DNA of 60,629 bases, taken from the NCBI GenBank assembly GCA_003538135.1, contig DPOR01000005.1:176200-236828 (forward strand), given 5' to 3'. The notes under the pieces were generated by a model, which saw only the letters and a program-made list of their open reading frames with translations, searched no databases and was not told the origin of the DNA. Numbering within the stretch: the first letter of the stretch is position 1; each line of letters opens with the position of its first letter. Of this stretch, positions 23,471 to 32,385 are shown in pieces. The stretch comes from Oscillospiraceae bacterium (lineage in GTDB: Bacteria > Bacillota > Clostridia > Oscillospirales > Acutalibacteraceae). The position numbers were made by a program, and so were the translations under genes.

Positions 23471-23612
23471 CCGTAATCGGTCGGCTATGTCCCTCCGAAA
23501 CGCCCGATTCGTCAGCCTCTTTGCAAAACTACCGCAGGCGGTGCGCGGATCTGTTCCGCACGGCTGTTTTTCACCTCTCCGTTATTGCGCTGTCTGCCCG
23601 TACTCTGAAAAC

Positions 23613-23650
23613 AAAAGCTCCCTCTCCGAAAAATCCGGGGAGGGAGCTTT
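23613..23650 (-). terminator. Terminator of secA
   Basis: AAAGCTCCCTCTCCG (23614-23628) pairs with CCGGGGAGGGAGCTTT (23635-23650); on the minus strand it is followed by TTTTGTTTT. It lies 20 bases past the secA stop. Confidence 0.88.
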
Positions 23651-23670
23651 ACCGCATATACTATATAATA

Positions 23671-26427
23671 TTATTTGTTCACTGCGCCGCAGCACTTCTT
23701 GTATTTCTTTCCGCTTCCGCACGGGCAGGGGTCGTTCGGGCCGATCTTTACGCCCTTGCGGACGGTGCGTCCCTTTTCGCTGCCGTCGGATGCGCCGCTG
23801 GTCGAGGTTATCTCCGCCACCTGCTTGCGCTTGGTGTCCTCCTCGTTCTTGGGCATTATCGTCATCATCAGGCGGACGGTGTCCTCGCGGATGGACATGG
23901 TCATCTCGTCGAAGATATCGTAGCTCTCCTGCCTGAACGCAACGACGGGATCCTGCTGGCCGTAGGAGCGAAGTCCTATGCCGCGCTTGAGCTCCTCCAT
24001 GGCGTCGATGTGATCCATCCACTTGCTGTCAACCATCTTGAGCAGAACCATGCGCTCGAGCGCTCTCATTATCGGCACGCCGTTCTCGTCGACGCCCATG
24101 AGTTCCTCGCGCTCGTCGTAAAGCTTATGTCCGCGCTCAATGAGCTCTTCCTTTGCGTCCTCGCGGTCAAAGCCGTCCGCGAAATCCTCGGGCGAGGTCA
24201 GCCAGCCGAGGAACTTCTCACGCAGACCGACCACGTTCCAATCGGCGTGGGAGAGCGCCTTCGGGCAGTAGAAATCGATGGATTCCGTTATGCACTCGTC
24301 GAGCATCTTGAGAATAACGGGCTTGAGGTTCTCGCCGTCGAGCACCTGGTCGCGCTGCTTGTAGATAAGCTCACGCTGGCGGTTCATGACATCGTCGAAG
24401 CTCAGGACGCTCTTACGCACGGAGAAGTTGCGCGACTCGACGCGCTTCTGCGAGCTCTCGATAACGTTGGAGATCATCTTCGACTCTATCGGCATATCCT
24501 CGGGGGTTCTGAGCGTGTTCATTATGGTAGTCACGCGCTCGCCGCCGAACAGGCGCATAAGGTCGTCCTCAAGCGACAGGTAGAAGCGGCTCACGCCGGG
24601 GTCGCCCTGACGGCCGGAACGTCCGCGCAGCTGGTTGTCGATACGGCGGGACTCGTGGCGTTCTGTGCCTATGATGCAGAGGCCGCCCGCCTGTCTTACC
24701 TGCTCCGCCTCGCCGGAGATCTCGTTTTTATATTTCTTTTCGAGAGCCTGGAATTCCTCTCTCGCGCTGATTATATCTTCATTGTCCGTGTCGCCGAAGC
24801 CGGTCGACTCGGCTATCAGCTCCTCGCTGTAGCCCTTGCGGCGCATCTCGGACTTGGCAAGGAACTCCGCGTTACCGCCGAGCATAATATCGGTTCCGCG
24901 TCCCGCCATGTTGGTGGCTATCGTGACCGCGCCGAGCTTACCTGCCTGGGCGACTATCTCCGCTTCCTTGTCGTGGTACTTCGCGTTGAGCACCTCATGC
25001 TTTATGCCGCGCTTTTTAAGGAGCTTGCTGAGAAGCTCCGACTTCTCAATGGAGATAGTACCCACAAGCACGGGCTGACCATTTTCGTGGCGCTCCACAA
25101 TATCGTCAATGACCGCGTTGAACTTCGCGGGCTCGGTCTTGTAGACGAGGTCGTCCATATCCTTTCTTATCATGGGCTTGTTGGTCGGAATCTCGACAAC
25201 GTCGAGCGAATATATCTCCTGGAATTCCTCGCTCTCCGTCATAGCCGTACCGGTCATACCGGAGAGCTTGTCGTAGAGTCTGAAGTAGTTCTGGAAGGTT
25301 ATCGTTGCGAGGGTCTTGCTCTCGTGCTCGACGTTTACGCCCTCTTTTGCTTCGATAGCCTGGTGGAGACCCTCATTGTAGCGTCTGCCGAGCATGATAC
25401 GTCCGGTGAACTCGTCGACTATGAGCACCTGACCGTCCTTTACGACGTAGTCGACATCGCGGCGCATGACGCCTATCGCCTTTATCGCCTGGTTGATGTG
25501 GTGCTGTATGGTCATGTTCGCGGGATCCATGAGGTTATCGAGATTGAAATACTTCTCTGCCTTTGCGATACCCTTTTGAGTCAGCACGGCGGTTCTCGCC
25601 TTTTCGTCAACTATGACGTCGCAGTTTTCGCTGACCTGGTCGGCGGTATTCTCAAGTCTCGAGGAGGAGCGCAGCTCCTTTATGCGCTCGAAATTGAGCG
25701 TGCGGGCGAAGGAGTTCGCCTGCTTGTAGAGGTCGGTCGAGCGGTCGCCGCGGCCGGATATGATAAGAGGCGTTCTCGCTTCATCGATAAGTATCGAGTC
25801 AACCTCATCGACTATTGCAAAGGAGTGTCCGCGCTGAACCTTGAGCTCTTTATAGGGCACCATGTTGTCACGCAGATAGTCGAAGCCCATCTCGTTGTTG
25901 GTGCCGTAGGTTATGTCGGCGGCGTAGGCCTCGCGGCGCTCGTCGTTTGACTTTTCGTGGATAATCAGACCGACCTTGAGCCCCATGAAGCGGTAGACCT
26001 TGCCCATCCACTCGCTGTCTCGGCGGGCGAGGTAGTCGTTGACCGTGACGATGTGGACTCCTTTGCCGGAGAGCGCGTTGAGATAGGCGGGGAGCGTCGC
26101 GACGAGCGTTTTGCCTTCGCCCGTCTTCATCTCCGCTATGCGTCCCTGATGCAGCACGATACCGCCGAGAACCTGCACGGGGAAGTGCTTCATTCCGAGC
26201 ACGCGCCACGATGCCTCACGGCAGGCGGCGAACGCCTCGGGCAGGATATCGTCAAGGGTCTCGCCGTTTGCGAGTCTCTCTTTGAAATACGGGGTTTTTG
26301 CCTTTAGCTCCTCGTCGGTGAGCTTGGAATATTCTTCTTCAAGCGCGAGCACCTTGTCTTTTATCGGCGTGATGCGCTTGATTTCTCTCGAAGAGTAGTC
26401 TCCGAAAATTTTCTTTAAAAAACCCAT
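23671..26427 (-). CDS. secA: Preprotein translocase ATPase SecA
   Basis: Motor of the Sec export pathway, 918 residues, full length. Walker A MKTGEGKTL near residue 103, DEAD-type VDEVDSILIDEARTPL near residue 208, GRGTDIMLGG and QLRGRSGRQGDPG in the second motor domain. The C-terminus keeps the zinc-binding SEC-C motif CPCGSGKKYKKCC, which binds SecB or ribosomes. GAGGTGACAATCT precedes the ATG. Single gene with its own terminator. Confidence 0.97.
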   Translation of the reverse strand: MGFLKKIFGDYSSREIKRITPIKDKVLALEEEYSKLTDEELKAKTPYFKERLANGETLDDILPEAFAACREASWRVLGMKHFPVQVLGGIVLHQGRIAEMKTGEGKTLVATLPAYLNALSGKGVHIVTVNDYLARRDSEWMGKVYRFMGLKVGLIIHEKSNDERREAYAADITYGTNNEMGFDYLRDNMVPYKELKVQRGHSFAIVDEVDSILIDEARTPLIISGRGDRSTDLYKQANSFARTLNFERIKELRSSSRLENTADQVSENCDVIVDEKARTAVLTQKGIAKAEKYFNLDNLMDPANMTIQHHINQAIKAIGVMRRDVDYVVKDGQVLIVDEFTGRIMLGRRYNEGLHQAIEAKEGVNVEHESKTLATITFQNYFRLYDKLSGMTGTAMTESEEFQEIYSLDVVEIPTNKPMIRKDMDDLVYKTEPAKFNAVIDDIVERHENGQPVLVGTISIEKSELLSKLLKKRGIKHEVLNAKYHDKEAEIVAQAGKLGAVTIATNMAGRGTDIMLGGNAEFLAKSEMRRKGYSEELIAESTGFGDTDNEDIISAREEFQALEKKYKNEISGEAEQVRQAGGLCIIGTERHESRRIDNQLRGRSGRQGDPGVSRFYLSLEDDLMRLFGGERVTTIMNTLRTPEDMPIESKMISNVIESSQKRVESRNFSVRKSVLSFDDVMNRQRELIYKQRDQVLDGENLKPVILKMLDECITESIDFYCPKALSHADWNVVGLREKFLGWLTSPEDFADGFDREDAKEELIERGHKLYDEREELMGVDENGVPIMRALERMVLLKMVDSKWMDHIDAMEELKRGIGLRSYGQQDPVVAFRQESYDIFDEMTMSIREDTVRLMMTIMPKNEEDTKRKQVAEITSTSGASDGSEKGRTVRKGVKIGPNDPCPCGSGKKYKKCCGAVNK

Positions 26428-26526
26428 AGATTGTCACCTCAAAAAATTTTCTTCTTGCCTTAGCGGCTTGGATATGTTAATATCAGGATGATATCTGATT
26501 GTTCTGATTATAAAGGAAACGGAGCG

Positions 26527-27027
26527 ATGAAAATGCCTAAAAGAAGCGATTATATCTCGTGGGACGAGTATTTTATGGGAATCGCCATGCTCTCTGCATA
26601 CAGGAGCAAGGACCCCAGCACCCAGGTGGGCGCCTGCATCGTAAACGACAGAAACAGGATAATGTCCGTCGGCTACAACGGCTTCCCGTCCGGCTGCGAC
26701 GACGACGAGTTCCCGTGGGAGCGCGAGGGCAGCGCGTTTAACACAAAATACGCCTATGTCTGCCACGCGGAGCTGAACGCCATACTCAACGCCAGCGGCG
26801 ACCTGCGCGGCTGCCGGGTCTACGTCGCTCTCTTCCCCTGCAACGAATGCGCCAAAGCGATAATCCAGAGCGGGATAAAAGAGGTCGTCTATATCAGCGA
26901 CAAATACCGCGACACCGACAGCGTGCGCGCATCGAAGAGGATGTTCGACGCCGCGGGAGTGAAATACAAGAAGCTCGAGATAAAACGGGACAAGCTCGTT
27001 ATCGACTTCTCCGAAAGCTCAATATAA
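26527..27027 (+). CDS. Deoxycytidylate deaminase
   Basis: Zinc enzyme converting dCMP to dUMP for dTTP supply, about 166 residues. Zinc ligands and proton shuttle are in CHAELNAILNA and FPCNECAKAI; the substrate loop SVGYNGFPSGCDD is typical of dCMP deaminases (ComEB type) rather than tRNA or cytidine deaminases. Starts at ATG 26527 or 26533; both have plausible GGA-type sites. Divergent from secA over about 100 bases. Confidence 0.88.
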   Translation: MKMPKRSDYISWDEYFMGIAMLSAYRSKDPSTQVGACIVNDRNRIMSVGYNGFPSGCDDDEFPWEREGSAFNTKYAYVCHAELNAILNASGDLRGCRVYVALFPCNECAKAIIQSGIKEVVYISDKYRDTDSVRASKRMFDAAGVKYKKLEIKRDKLVIDFSESSI

Positions 27028-27039
27028 AGAAAGCTTTTT

Positions 27040-27065
27040 GCGTCGCCTTTCGGCGGCGCTTTTTT
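27040..27065 (+). terminator. Terminator of the dCMP deaminase gene
   Basis: GCGTCGCC (27040-27047) and GGCGGCGC (27052-27059) form a stem with one G-U pair, followed by T6. The T tract runs into the stop codon of the convergent exoA. Confidence 0.85.
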
Positions 27066-27828
27066 ATATATCGACAGTCAGCTCCACAGGGCAGTGGTCG
27101 GAGCCGAATATCTCCTGATGGATCTTTGCGCCCCTGAGCCTGCCGTTGAGCCGTTCGGAGCACAAAAAGTAGTCTATGCGCCAGCCCGTGTTCCGCTCGC
27201 GGGATTTGAAGCGGTAGCTCCACCAGCTGTACTGCCCCTCGGCGTCGGGATAGAAGTATCTGAACGTGTCCGTAAAGCCGGAGGAGAGCAGCTCGGTCAT
27301 CTTGTTCCTCTCCTCGTCAGTAAAGCCGGGGTTCTTGCGGTTCGTCTTGGGATTCTTCAGGTCTATCTCGCTGTGCGCCACGTTCATGTCACCGCAGACG
27401 ATGACGGGCTTAGTCTTGTTGAGCGAGAGAAGATAGTCCCTGAACGCGTCCTCCCAGGTCATTCTGTAGTCGAGTCGGGCGAGCCCGTCCTGCGAGTTGG
27501 GAGTATAGACGCAGACGAAGAAAAAGTCCGCAAACTCGAGCGTTATCACGCGCCCCTCGCGGTCGTGCTCGGGGATGTCCATGCCGTATGCCACGCGTAC
27601 AGGCTCCTCGCGCGAGAATACCGCCGTGCCGGAATAGCCTTTTCTCTCGGCGTAGTTCCAATAGCAGCGGTAGCCCTCGGGCGCAAAATCGACCTGCCCC
27701 GCCTGAACCTTGGTCTCCTGCAGGCAGAGTATGTCTGCATCGAGCGCGGCAAACGCCTCTGCGAAGCCCTTGCCGAGGCACGCCCTTATTCCGTTGACAT
27801 TCCACGAGACAAGCCTTTTCTCCGCCAT
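27064..27828 (-). CDS. exoA: Exodeoxyribonuclease III / AP endonuclease
   Basis: Cleaves abasic sites in base-excision repair, 254 residues. Motifs in order: SWNVNGIRA, LQETKVQ (metal-binding Glu), CVYTPNSQDGLARLDYRM, CGDMNVAHSEIDL, and the C-terminal GSDHCPVEL catalytic histidine. ATG 27828 has GGAGGTCCCGAT upstream; the frame extends to 27939 without support. Complements nth and the OGG enzyme encoded 7 kb away. Confidence 0.95.
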   Translation of the reverse strand: MAEKRLVSWNVNGIRACLGKGFAEAFAALDADILCLQETKVQAGQVDFAPEGYRCYWNYAERKGYSGTAVFSREEPVRVAYGMDIPEHDREGRVITLEFADFFFVCVYTPNSQDGLARLDYRMTWEDAFRDYLLSLNKTKPVIVCGDMNVAHSEIDLKNPKTNRKNPGFTDEERNKMTELLSSGFTDTFRYFYPDAEGQYSWWSYRFKSRERNTGWRIDYFLCSERLNGRLRGAKIHQEIFGSDHCPVELTVDI

Positions 27829-28018
27829 ATCGGGACCTCCTTCGTCGGGACAAATCAAATGCGCCGAGCACATATACCTTGATATTATATCATATCTTTC
27901 GCCGAATTTCCATAACTTTATAAAGGCGAATGTAAACAATCTATTACGGCGCGGCGGTATGCAAAGTCATCTTGCATAAAAACACGGTGTTATTATTTTT
28001 GTTTTTATCAAAAATTAC

Positions 28019-28047
28019 TTGACTTTATTTGCCGTTTAGTGTAAATT
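28019..28047 (+). promoter_or_regulatory. Promoter of the lipoprotein pair
   Basis: TTGACT (28019-28024), 17-base spacer, TAAATT (28042-28047), about 50 bases before the first lipoprotein gene. Confidence 0.65.
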
Positions 28048-28095
28048 TATTATGCAAGAGTTGTTCCGAAAAAAATTTAAGAAAGGACTTGAAAC

Positions 28096-29043
28096 ATGAA
28101 AAAGAATCTTATCAAAATCGCATCGCTTCTTCTTGTTTTAGCTATGATATTCTCATTTGCAGCCTGCAAGAAGGACAAAGACAACGGTGACTCAACCGCT
28201 CCCTCCGAGAGCTCGGATGTCGGCGGCAGCACCGGCGACGAAACTCTCCCCGCAGACGCCTCCACTGAGGATCCTTCTGCGGAATCCACCGAGGCCGAGA
28301 CTGTTACCGACGACTCCGGCAAGGTAGTCGAGACTAAGCCCGCCGACAGCGGCAAGACTCCCGCAGCGCCCCCGGCCGGCAACAAAATGCCCTCCGGCAC
28401 GGCGGCAATCCTCAACTACTACAATGCCGCCACGAAGGCAGCCTTTGACGGCAGAGTCGGCTTCAAAAAGCACAGAGAGACCGGAAACGAAAAGATAGAG
28501 TCCAACGCGATCGTCAAGCAGTTCAAGAAAGTTATCTACGGCTTCATTGGCATCGGCGAAGAGAATGCCTACAATGAGACGGTCACAAAGGGTCAGTGGT
28601 CAACCGAGCCGAACAAGTATTATCTCAGAGCCTCGACCCTCGGCACGGGCGACGTTTCTGGCGCCTCCTGCAAGCAGAACGGCGCGAACTACGTCATAAC
28701 AATCAACATCAAAAACGGCAACTCCTATGCCACTAAGGGCACCGCCACCTGCAACGCGCCCCTCGACAAGAGCGGCATCTGCGTGGGCGACAAGGATAAG
28801 CACTACTATGACCACAAGAGAGCGAGCGTTATCTATGACGCCATAGACGAGGTATTCGGCAACGCCAAGGTCACCGAGAAGTATTCGGGAGCCGTGCTTA
28901 CCGCAACCGTCGACGCCGCGACCGGCCGCCTTGTGAATATCAACATCAAGTTCGATATTTATGTCAACGTTGACCTCGGTGCAGCCGGAAAGCCCACCGC
29001 AACAGGAACAACGACAGTTACCTATTCCGATTTCAAATACTGA
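28096..29043 (+). CDS. Lipoprotein, unknown function (paralogue A)
   Basis: 315 residues. Signal helix and lipobox FAAC with Cys24, then KKDKDN and an Asp/Ser/Thr/Glu-rich linker to about residue 95, then a folded domain starting ILNYYNAATKAAFDGRVGF and ending TVTYSDFKY. The same plan, with Cys24 and a YYN/YRD...VGF-like start, is found at 29091 and 54835. Codon use is strongly biased toward preferred codons, suggesting high expression. Family not recognised; location is the outer face of the membrane. Confidence 0.8.
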   Translation: MKKNLIKIASLLLVLAMIFSFAACKKDKDNGDSTAPSESSDVGGSTGDETLPADASTEDPSAESTEAETVTDDSGKVVETKPADSGKTPAAPPAGNKMPSGTAAILNYYNAATKAAFDGRVGFKKHRETGNEKIESNAIVKQFKKVIYGFIGIGEENAYNETVTKGQWSTEPNKYYLRASTLGTGDVSGASCKQNGANYVITINIKNGNSYATKGTATCNAPLDKSGICVGDKDKHYYDHKRASVIYDAIDEVFGNAKVTEKYSGAVLTATVDAATGRLVNINIKFDIYVNVDLGAAGKPTATGTTTVTYSDFKY

Positions 29044-29090
29044 TTACATACCGATTAATCGATTACTCGTAAGCAAGGAGAAAATTAATA

Positions 29091-30047
29091 ATGACAAAGA
29101 ATCTCAAGAGAATTGTGGCGCTTATGCTCGCAATTGTCATGACCGCAAGCTTCGCGGCCTGCAAGAAAGATAAGAATAACGATGACACCACCGGCGCAAA
29201 CGAGCCCGCCGCTTTAGGCGAGGTCGTCGGAGACGACCTGCTTCCCGAGGATCCCTCAAATGCAGTTGTCGACGAGACAGAGGCTTCTTCCGGCAAAGAG
29301 GACAGCACCGCCGCAGGGACAGAGGCTGTTGCCGACAACTCCGCGAAGCCCTCGAACGGCAAGCCCGAGAGCTATGCGGAAATTCTCGCGGCCTACAGAG
29401 ACGTCCTCAACCTCGCGAAGAGCAGCAAGGTCGGCTATGAGAAGTCCGAGTGGCAGGTTCTGCCCAAGGAGAAGAGAAACTTCGACGGTACCGTCATCAA
29501 TATGCTCCTCCCCGTTGCGGGTCTGTTCATGACCAGCGAGAAGGACGCCAAGGGCAAGAAGCACGAGAACAACCCGAAGGGCACCGACATGAAGTGGTTC
29601 CCGATCTACCAGCATCCCACAAAGGGCTGCACCCTGACCGACGTCAGTAAGATAAAGAGCGCAAAGTGCGAGGTTCTCCCGAACGGCAACTACAAGATAA
29701 CGATAGTCCTCAAGGCGGACATCAACCCCGAGCCCTGCGACCCCAAGACGGGCGTTATCTCCAAGGGCTTCACCGGAACGATGTTCAGCCCCCTTGCAAA
29801 AGCCGATATCGACAACACCCTCCAGAATGACCCCAACGTCACGAAGGTCGTCAAGGATGTTGAGTATTCGCTCAAGTACTATGACTGCACCGCAGTGCTC
29901 ACCTACAATCCCAAGACCAATCATATGGTAGATCTCTATCAGTATATGCATGTCCTTGTTACAGGCTCCGGCAAGGTGCTCGGCAGCAAGTTCTCCGGCA
30001 ATGCGGTTCTCGACAACTATCTTGAGATAACCAACGTCAAGTATTAA
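29091..30047 (+). CDS. Lipoprotein, unknown function (paralogue B)
   Basis: 318 residues, lipobox FAAC with Cys24, acidic linker to about residue 105, then a domain beginning EILAAYRDVLNLAKSSKVGYE and ending LEITNVKY. Contains LPVAGLFMTSEKDAKGK in the middle, comparable with a GIGEENAYN segment of paralogue A. AAGGAGAAAATTA gives a good ribosome site, 47 bases after paralogue A. Likely co-transcribed and terminated at 30067-30110. Confidence 0.8.
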   Translation: MTKNLKRIVALMLAIVMTASFAACKKDKNNDDTTGANEPAALGEVVGDDLLPEDPSNAVVDETEASSGKEDSTAAGTEAVADNSAKPSNGKPESYAEILAAYRDVLNLAKSSKVGYEKSEWQVLPKEKRNFDGTVINMLLPVAGLFMTSEKDAKGKKHENNPKGTDMKWFPIYQHPTKGCTLTDVSKIKSAKCEVLPNGNYKITIVLKADINPEPCDPKTGVISKGFTGTMFSPLAKADIDNTLQNDPNVTKVVKDVEYSLKYYDCTAVLTYNPKTNHMVDLYQYMHVLVTGSGKVLGSKFSGNAVLDNYLEITNVKY

Positions 30048-30066
30048 TTGAACCGAAAATAAAAAA

Positions 30067-30110
30067 GAGCCGCAATTCGCAGAAAATGTGGATTGCGGTT
30101 CATATTTTTT
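30067..30110 (+). terminator. Terminator after the lipoprotein pair
   Basis: GAGCCGCAATTC (30067-30078) pairs with GATTGCGGTTC (30091-30101), allowing one G-U pair, followed by ATATTTTTT. Confidence 0.8.
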
Positions 30111-30125
30111 AATTGGCAATTAAGC

Positions 30126-30154
30126 TTGAACTTTTGCCGCAAATGGGGTATAAT
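30126..30154 (+). promoter_or_regulatory. Promoter of the large membrane protein gene
   Basis: TTGAAC (30126-30131), 17-base spacer, TATAAT (30149-30154), start codon 36 bases later. Confidence 0.8.
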
Positions 30155-30189
30155 TAAACGGCCAAAAAATCCAGCTTCGTGAGGTGCTT

Positions 30190-32283
30190 ATGGACAGAGA
30201 AAACAGAAGATTTCTTAAAAAGCTTTCTATATGCATGGCTGTGCTGTTTGTTATAGTGACGGCGGTCAGCCTGTTTGTGATGAATTTTACTCCGCTCAAC
30301 AGACTTATCGGCGGCTATAAGGAGCAAAAGCTCGATCTCTCCCGCGCGCAGGGCAGCAATTTTGTCTACAGCGACTTTGACGGCACCGTAACCGTCGGCA
30401 TGGGGTACTCGGAGCTCGAGTTCACGGACATAGACGCGCGGGTCGGCTCCATCGGCTTCGATATCGAGCTTGACGACAACGTGGAAAAGAGCACCGTCCG
30501 CGTCGATTTCTCGGATTCGACCACCTCGTATTACCGCCAAGGCCTTGCTAAGCTCGAGATGGACAGAGATTCCGACAATATTATGACCTGCAGCTTCTCG
30601 GGCGACGTGTCGCACCTCAGGTTCAACATATCCGTCGACGGCGACGGCTACGTGGCAATCAAGAACATAACTCTCAACCAAACCGCAAGCGCCCGTCACA
30701 TAATCGGAACGGTTTTGACCTATTTGCTCATAGCGACAGTCGCGGGCTTTATTATTTACTTAATTGCGAATCCCGCCGGAGCACGCAAAAAGTTTTCGGA
30801 CAATAAACTGAGCTGCACCCATTGGGCGGCGGCGATAACCGCTGTCACCATGGCGCTCGCGGTGTTCTTCACGTTCACGAGCGTGGCGAAGGGCTGGTCA
30901 AACACCTATTTCAGCTTCACCTCGCACGAGGGCAATCAGATATCAAAGGAGCTTGTTGACGCGTTCGAGCATCATCAGGTGCATCTGCTTGAGGAACCGT
31001 GCGACGAGCTGCTCTCGCTCGAAAATCCCTACGACAGCCCGAAGCGCAACACGGAAGTTACTCAGGAGAATTTCCTGTGGGATCACTGCCTGTATAACGG
31101 AAAATACTACTCATATTACGGCATAGGCCCGGTGCTTGCGCTGTTCCTGCCGTATCACCTGATAACGGGATACTATTTCCCCTGCGGCTGGGCGACGCTC
31201 ATGTTCGCGTTAGTCGGAATAATCTTCCTGACGAAGATTTATCTCGCGGTTATAGAGAAAAAATTCCGTGAGCTGCCGACAAATACGGTGCTCGCAGGAC
31301 TGATAACCCTGCAGATGTCCTCGGGGATCATGTTCTCCACGGCGCGCCCGCTCTTCTATGAGCTGGCTATCGCCGCCGGCTTTATGAACGTGGCGATAGG
31401 CGCGTATCTGCTCATAAGCTCGAATATACTCTGGGACGGGAAGATTTCCTATGTCCGTCTCGGCTTTGCCTCGTTCTTCCTGGGCTATGCCGTGCTCTGC
31501 CGCCCGACCCTTGCGGTCTATTGCATCGCCGCGCTGTTCTTCTTCGCGGGCGGACTGAAAAAAGCTCTCGACGGGCTCGAAAAGAAGCAAAAAACCCGCA
31601 CGTTCTTCAAGTATGCGGCAGTCGCCCTCGTCCCGCTGGGCATTATCGCCATGGGGCAGATGATATATAACTATCTGCGCTTTGACAACCCGCTCGACTT
31701 CGGTATACAGTATTCTCTGACGATAAACGACTTCACCCACTCGGAGTTCCACTGGAGATATGTGCTTATCAATATGTATGCCTATCTGCTGAATATGCCG
31801 CATTTCACGCCCAAGTCCTTTACTCATCTCGCGTCCTCGGTGGAGGCCTTCGGCTTGAACGGCTATATGTTTATCGACGACGCAGGCAGGAACCTCATCT
31901 CCGTCGGTCTGATATACCGCGCGCTGCCCATGTTCGCATACCTGTTCGCGGGCAAGGCTCTGAAGCGCGTCGAGAAGAAAAAGCGCGTATTGCCCGCACT
32001 TCTCATCGGCGTGACCTGCATACTCATGCCGCTCGTGATAATCTTCTCCTCGTGGGAGAGCGGCTATGCCGTGCGCTACAACGCGGATATCTCGTGGCCG
32101 ATGGTCATCGGCGCTCTGGTCATTGCGTTCACGCTCTATAAGAGCATAAAGTCGAAGAGCACGAAAAAGCTCGTCGATTTGATATTCACCGTCTCGACAG
32201 TCGCCTGCATCTATGTGAACATGGCTCAGCTTCTCACCTTTGCGGGCATTGAGAGCATATTCTGGACAAATATCTGGAGATAA
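30190..32283 (+). CDS. Large polytopic membrane protein, GT-C-like
   Basis: 697 residues. One N-terminal helix (about residues 10-32), an extracytoplasmic beta-rich domain to about 170 (SELEFTDIDARVG, DSTTSYYRQG), then about twelve helices. A loop after the third helix reads GNQISKELVDAFEHHQVHLLEEP and NGKYYSYYGIGPVLALFLPYHL, a layout like polyprenyl-phosphate-dependent glycosyltransferases or related surface-polymer enzymes. ATG 30190 with GAGGTG upstream is preferred over GTG 30184. Enzyme activity is inference. Confidence 0.7.
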   Translation: MDRENRRFLKKLSICMAVLFVIVTAVSLFVMNFTPLNRLIGGYKEQKLDLSRAQGSNFVYSDFDGTVTVGMGYSELEFTDIDARVGSIGFDIELDDNVEKSTVRVDFSDSTTSYYRQGLAKLEMDRDSDNIMTCSFSGDVSHLRFNISVDGDGYVAIKNITLNQTASARHIIGTVLTYLLIATVAGFIIYLIANPAGARKKFSDNKLSCTHWAAAITAVTMALAVFFTFTSVAKGWSNTYFSFTSHEGNQISKELVDAFEHHQVHLLEEPCDELLSLENPYDSPKRNTEVTQENFLWDHCLYNGKYYSYYGIGPVLALFLPYHLITGYYFPCGWATLMFALVGIIFLTKIYLAVIEKKFRELPTNTVLAGLITLQMSSGIMFSTARPLFYELAIAAGFMNVAIGAYLLISSNILWDGKISYVRLGFASFFLGYAVLCRPTLAVYCIAALFFFAGGLKKALDGLEKKQKTRTFFKYAAVALVPLGIIAMGQMIYNYLRFDNPLDFGIQYSLTINDFTHSEFHWRYVLINMYAYLLNMPHFTPKSFTHLASSVEAFGLNGYMFIDDAGRNLISVGLIYRALPMFAYLFAGKALKRVEKKKRVLPALLIGVTCILMPLVIIFSSWESGYAVRYNADISWPMVIGALVIAFTLYKSIKSKSTKKLVDLIFTVSTVACIYVNMAQLLTFAGIESIFWTNIWR

Positions 32284-32302
32284 AGCTTAAAGCTTATATT
32301 AC

Positions 32303-32342
32303 AAAATCCTACCCGCGAAAAAAGCGCAGGTAGGATTTTTTT
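32303..32342 (+). terminator. Terminator between convergent genes
   Basis: AAAATCCTACCCGCG and CGCAGGTAGGATTTTT form a long stem with an A-rich loop, ending in T7 on the plus strand and TTTTG on the minus strand; probably used by both flanking genes. Confidence 0.85.
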
Positions 32343-32385
32343 CGCCCCGCATCTGCGGGGGATACATTATAAATAAACATATAAA

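Noticed and set aside
23416..25950. Open frame of 844 codons opposite secA
   Set aside because: Shadow frame: secA is complete on the other strand with all motifs, and the antisense product has no recognisable domain and no ribosome site.
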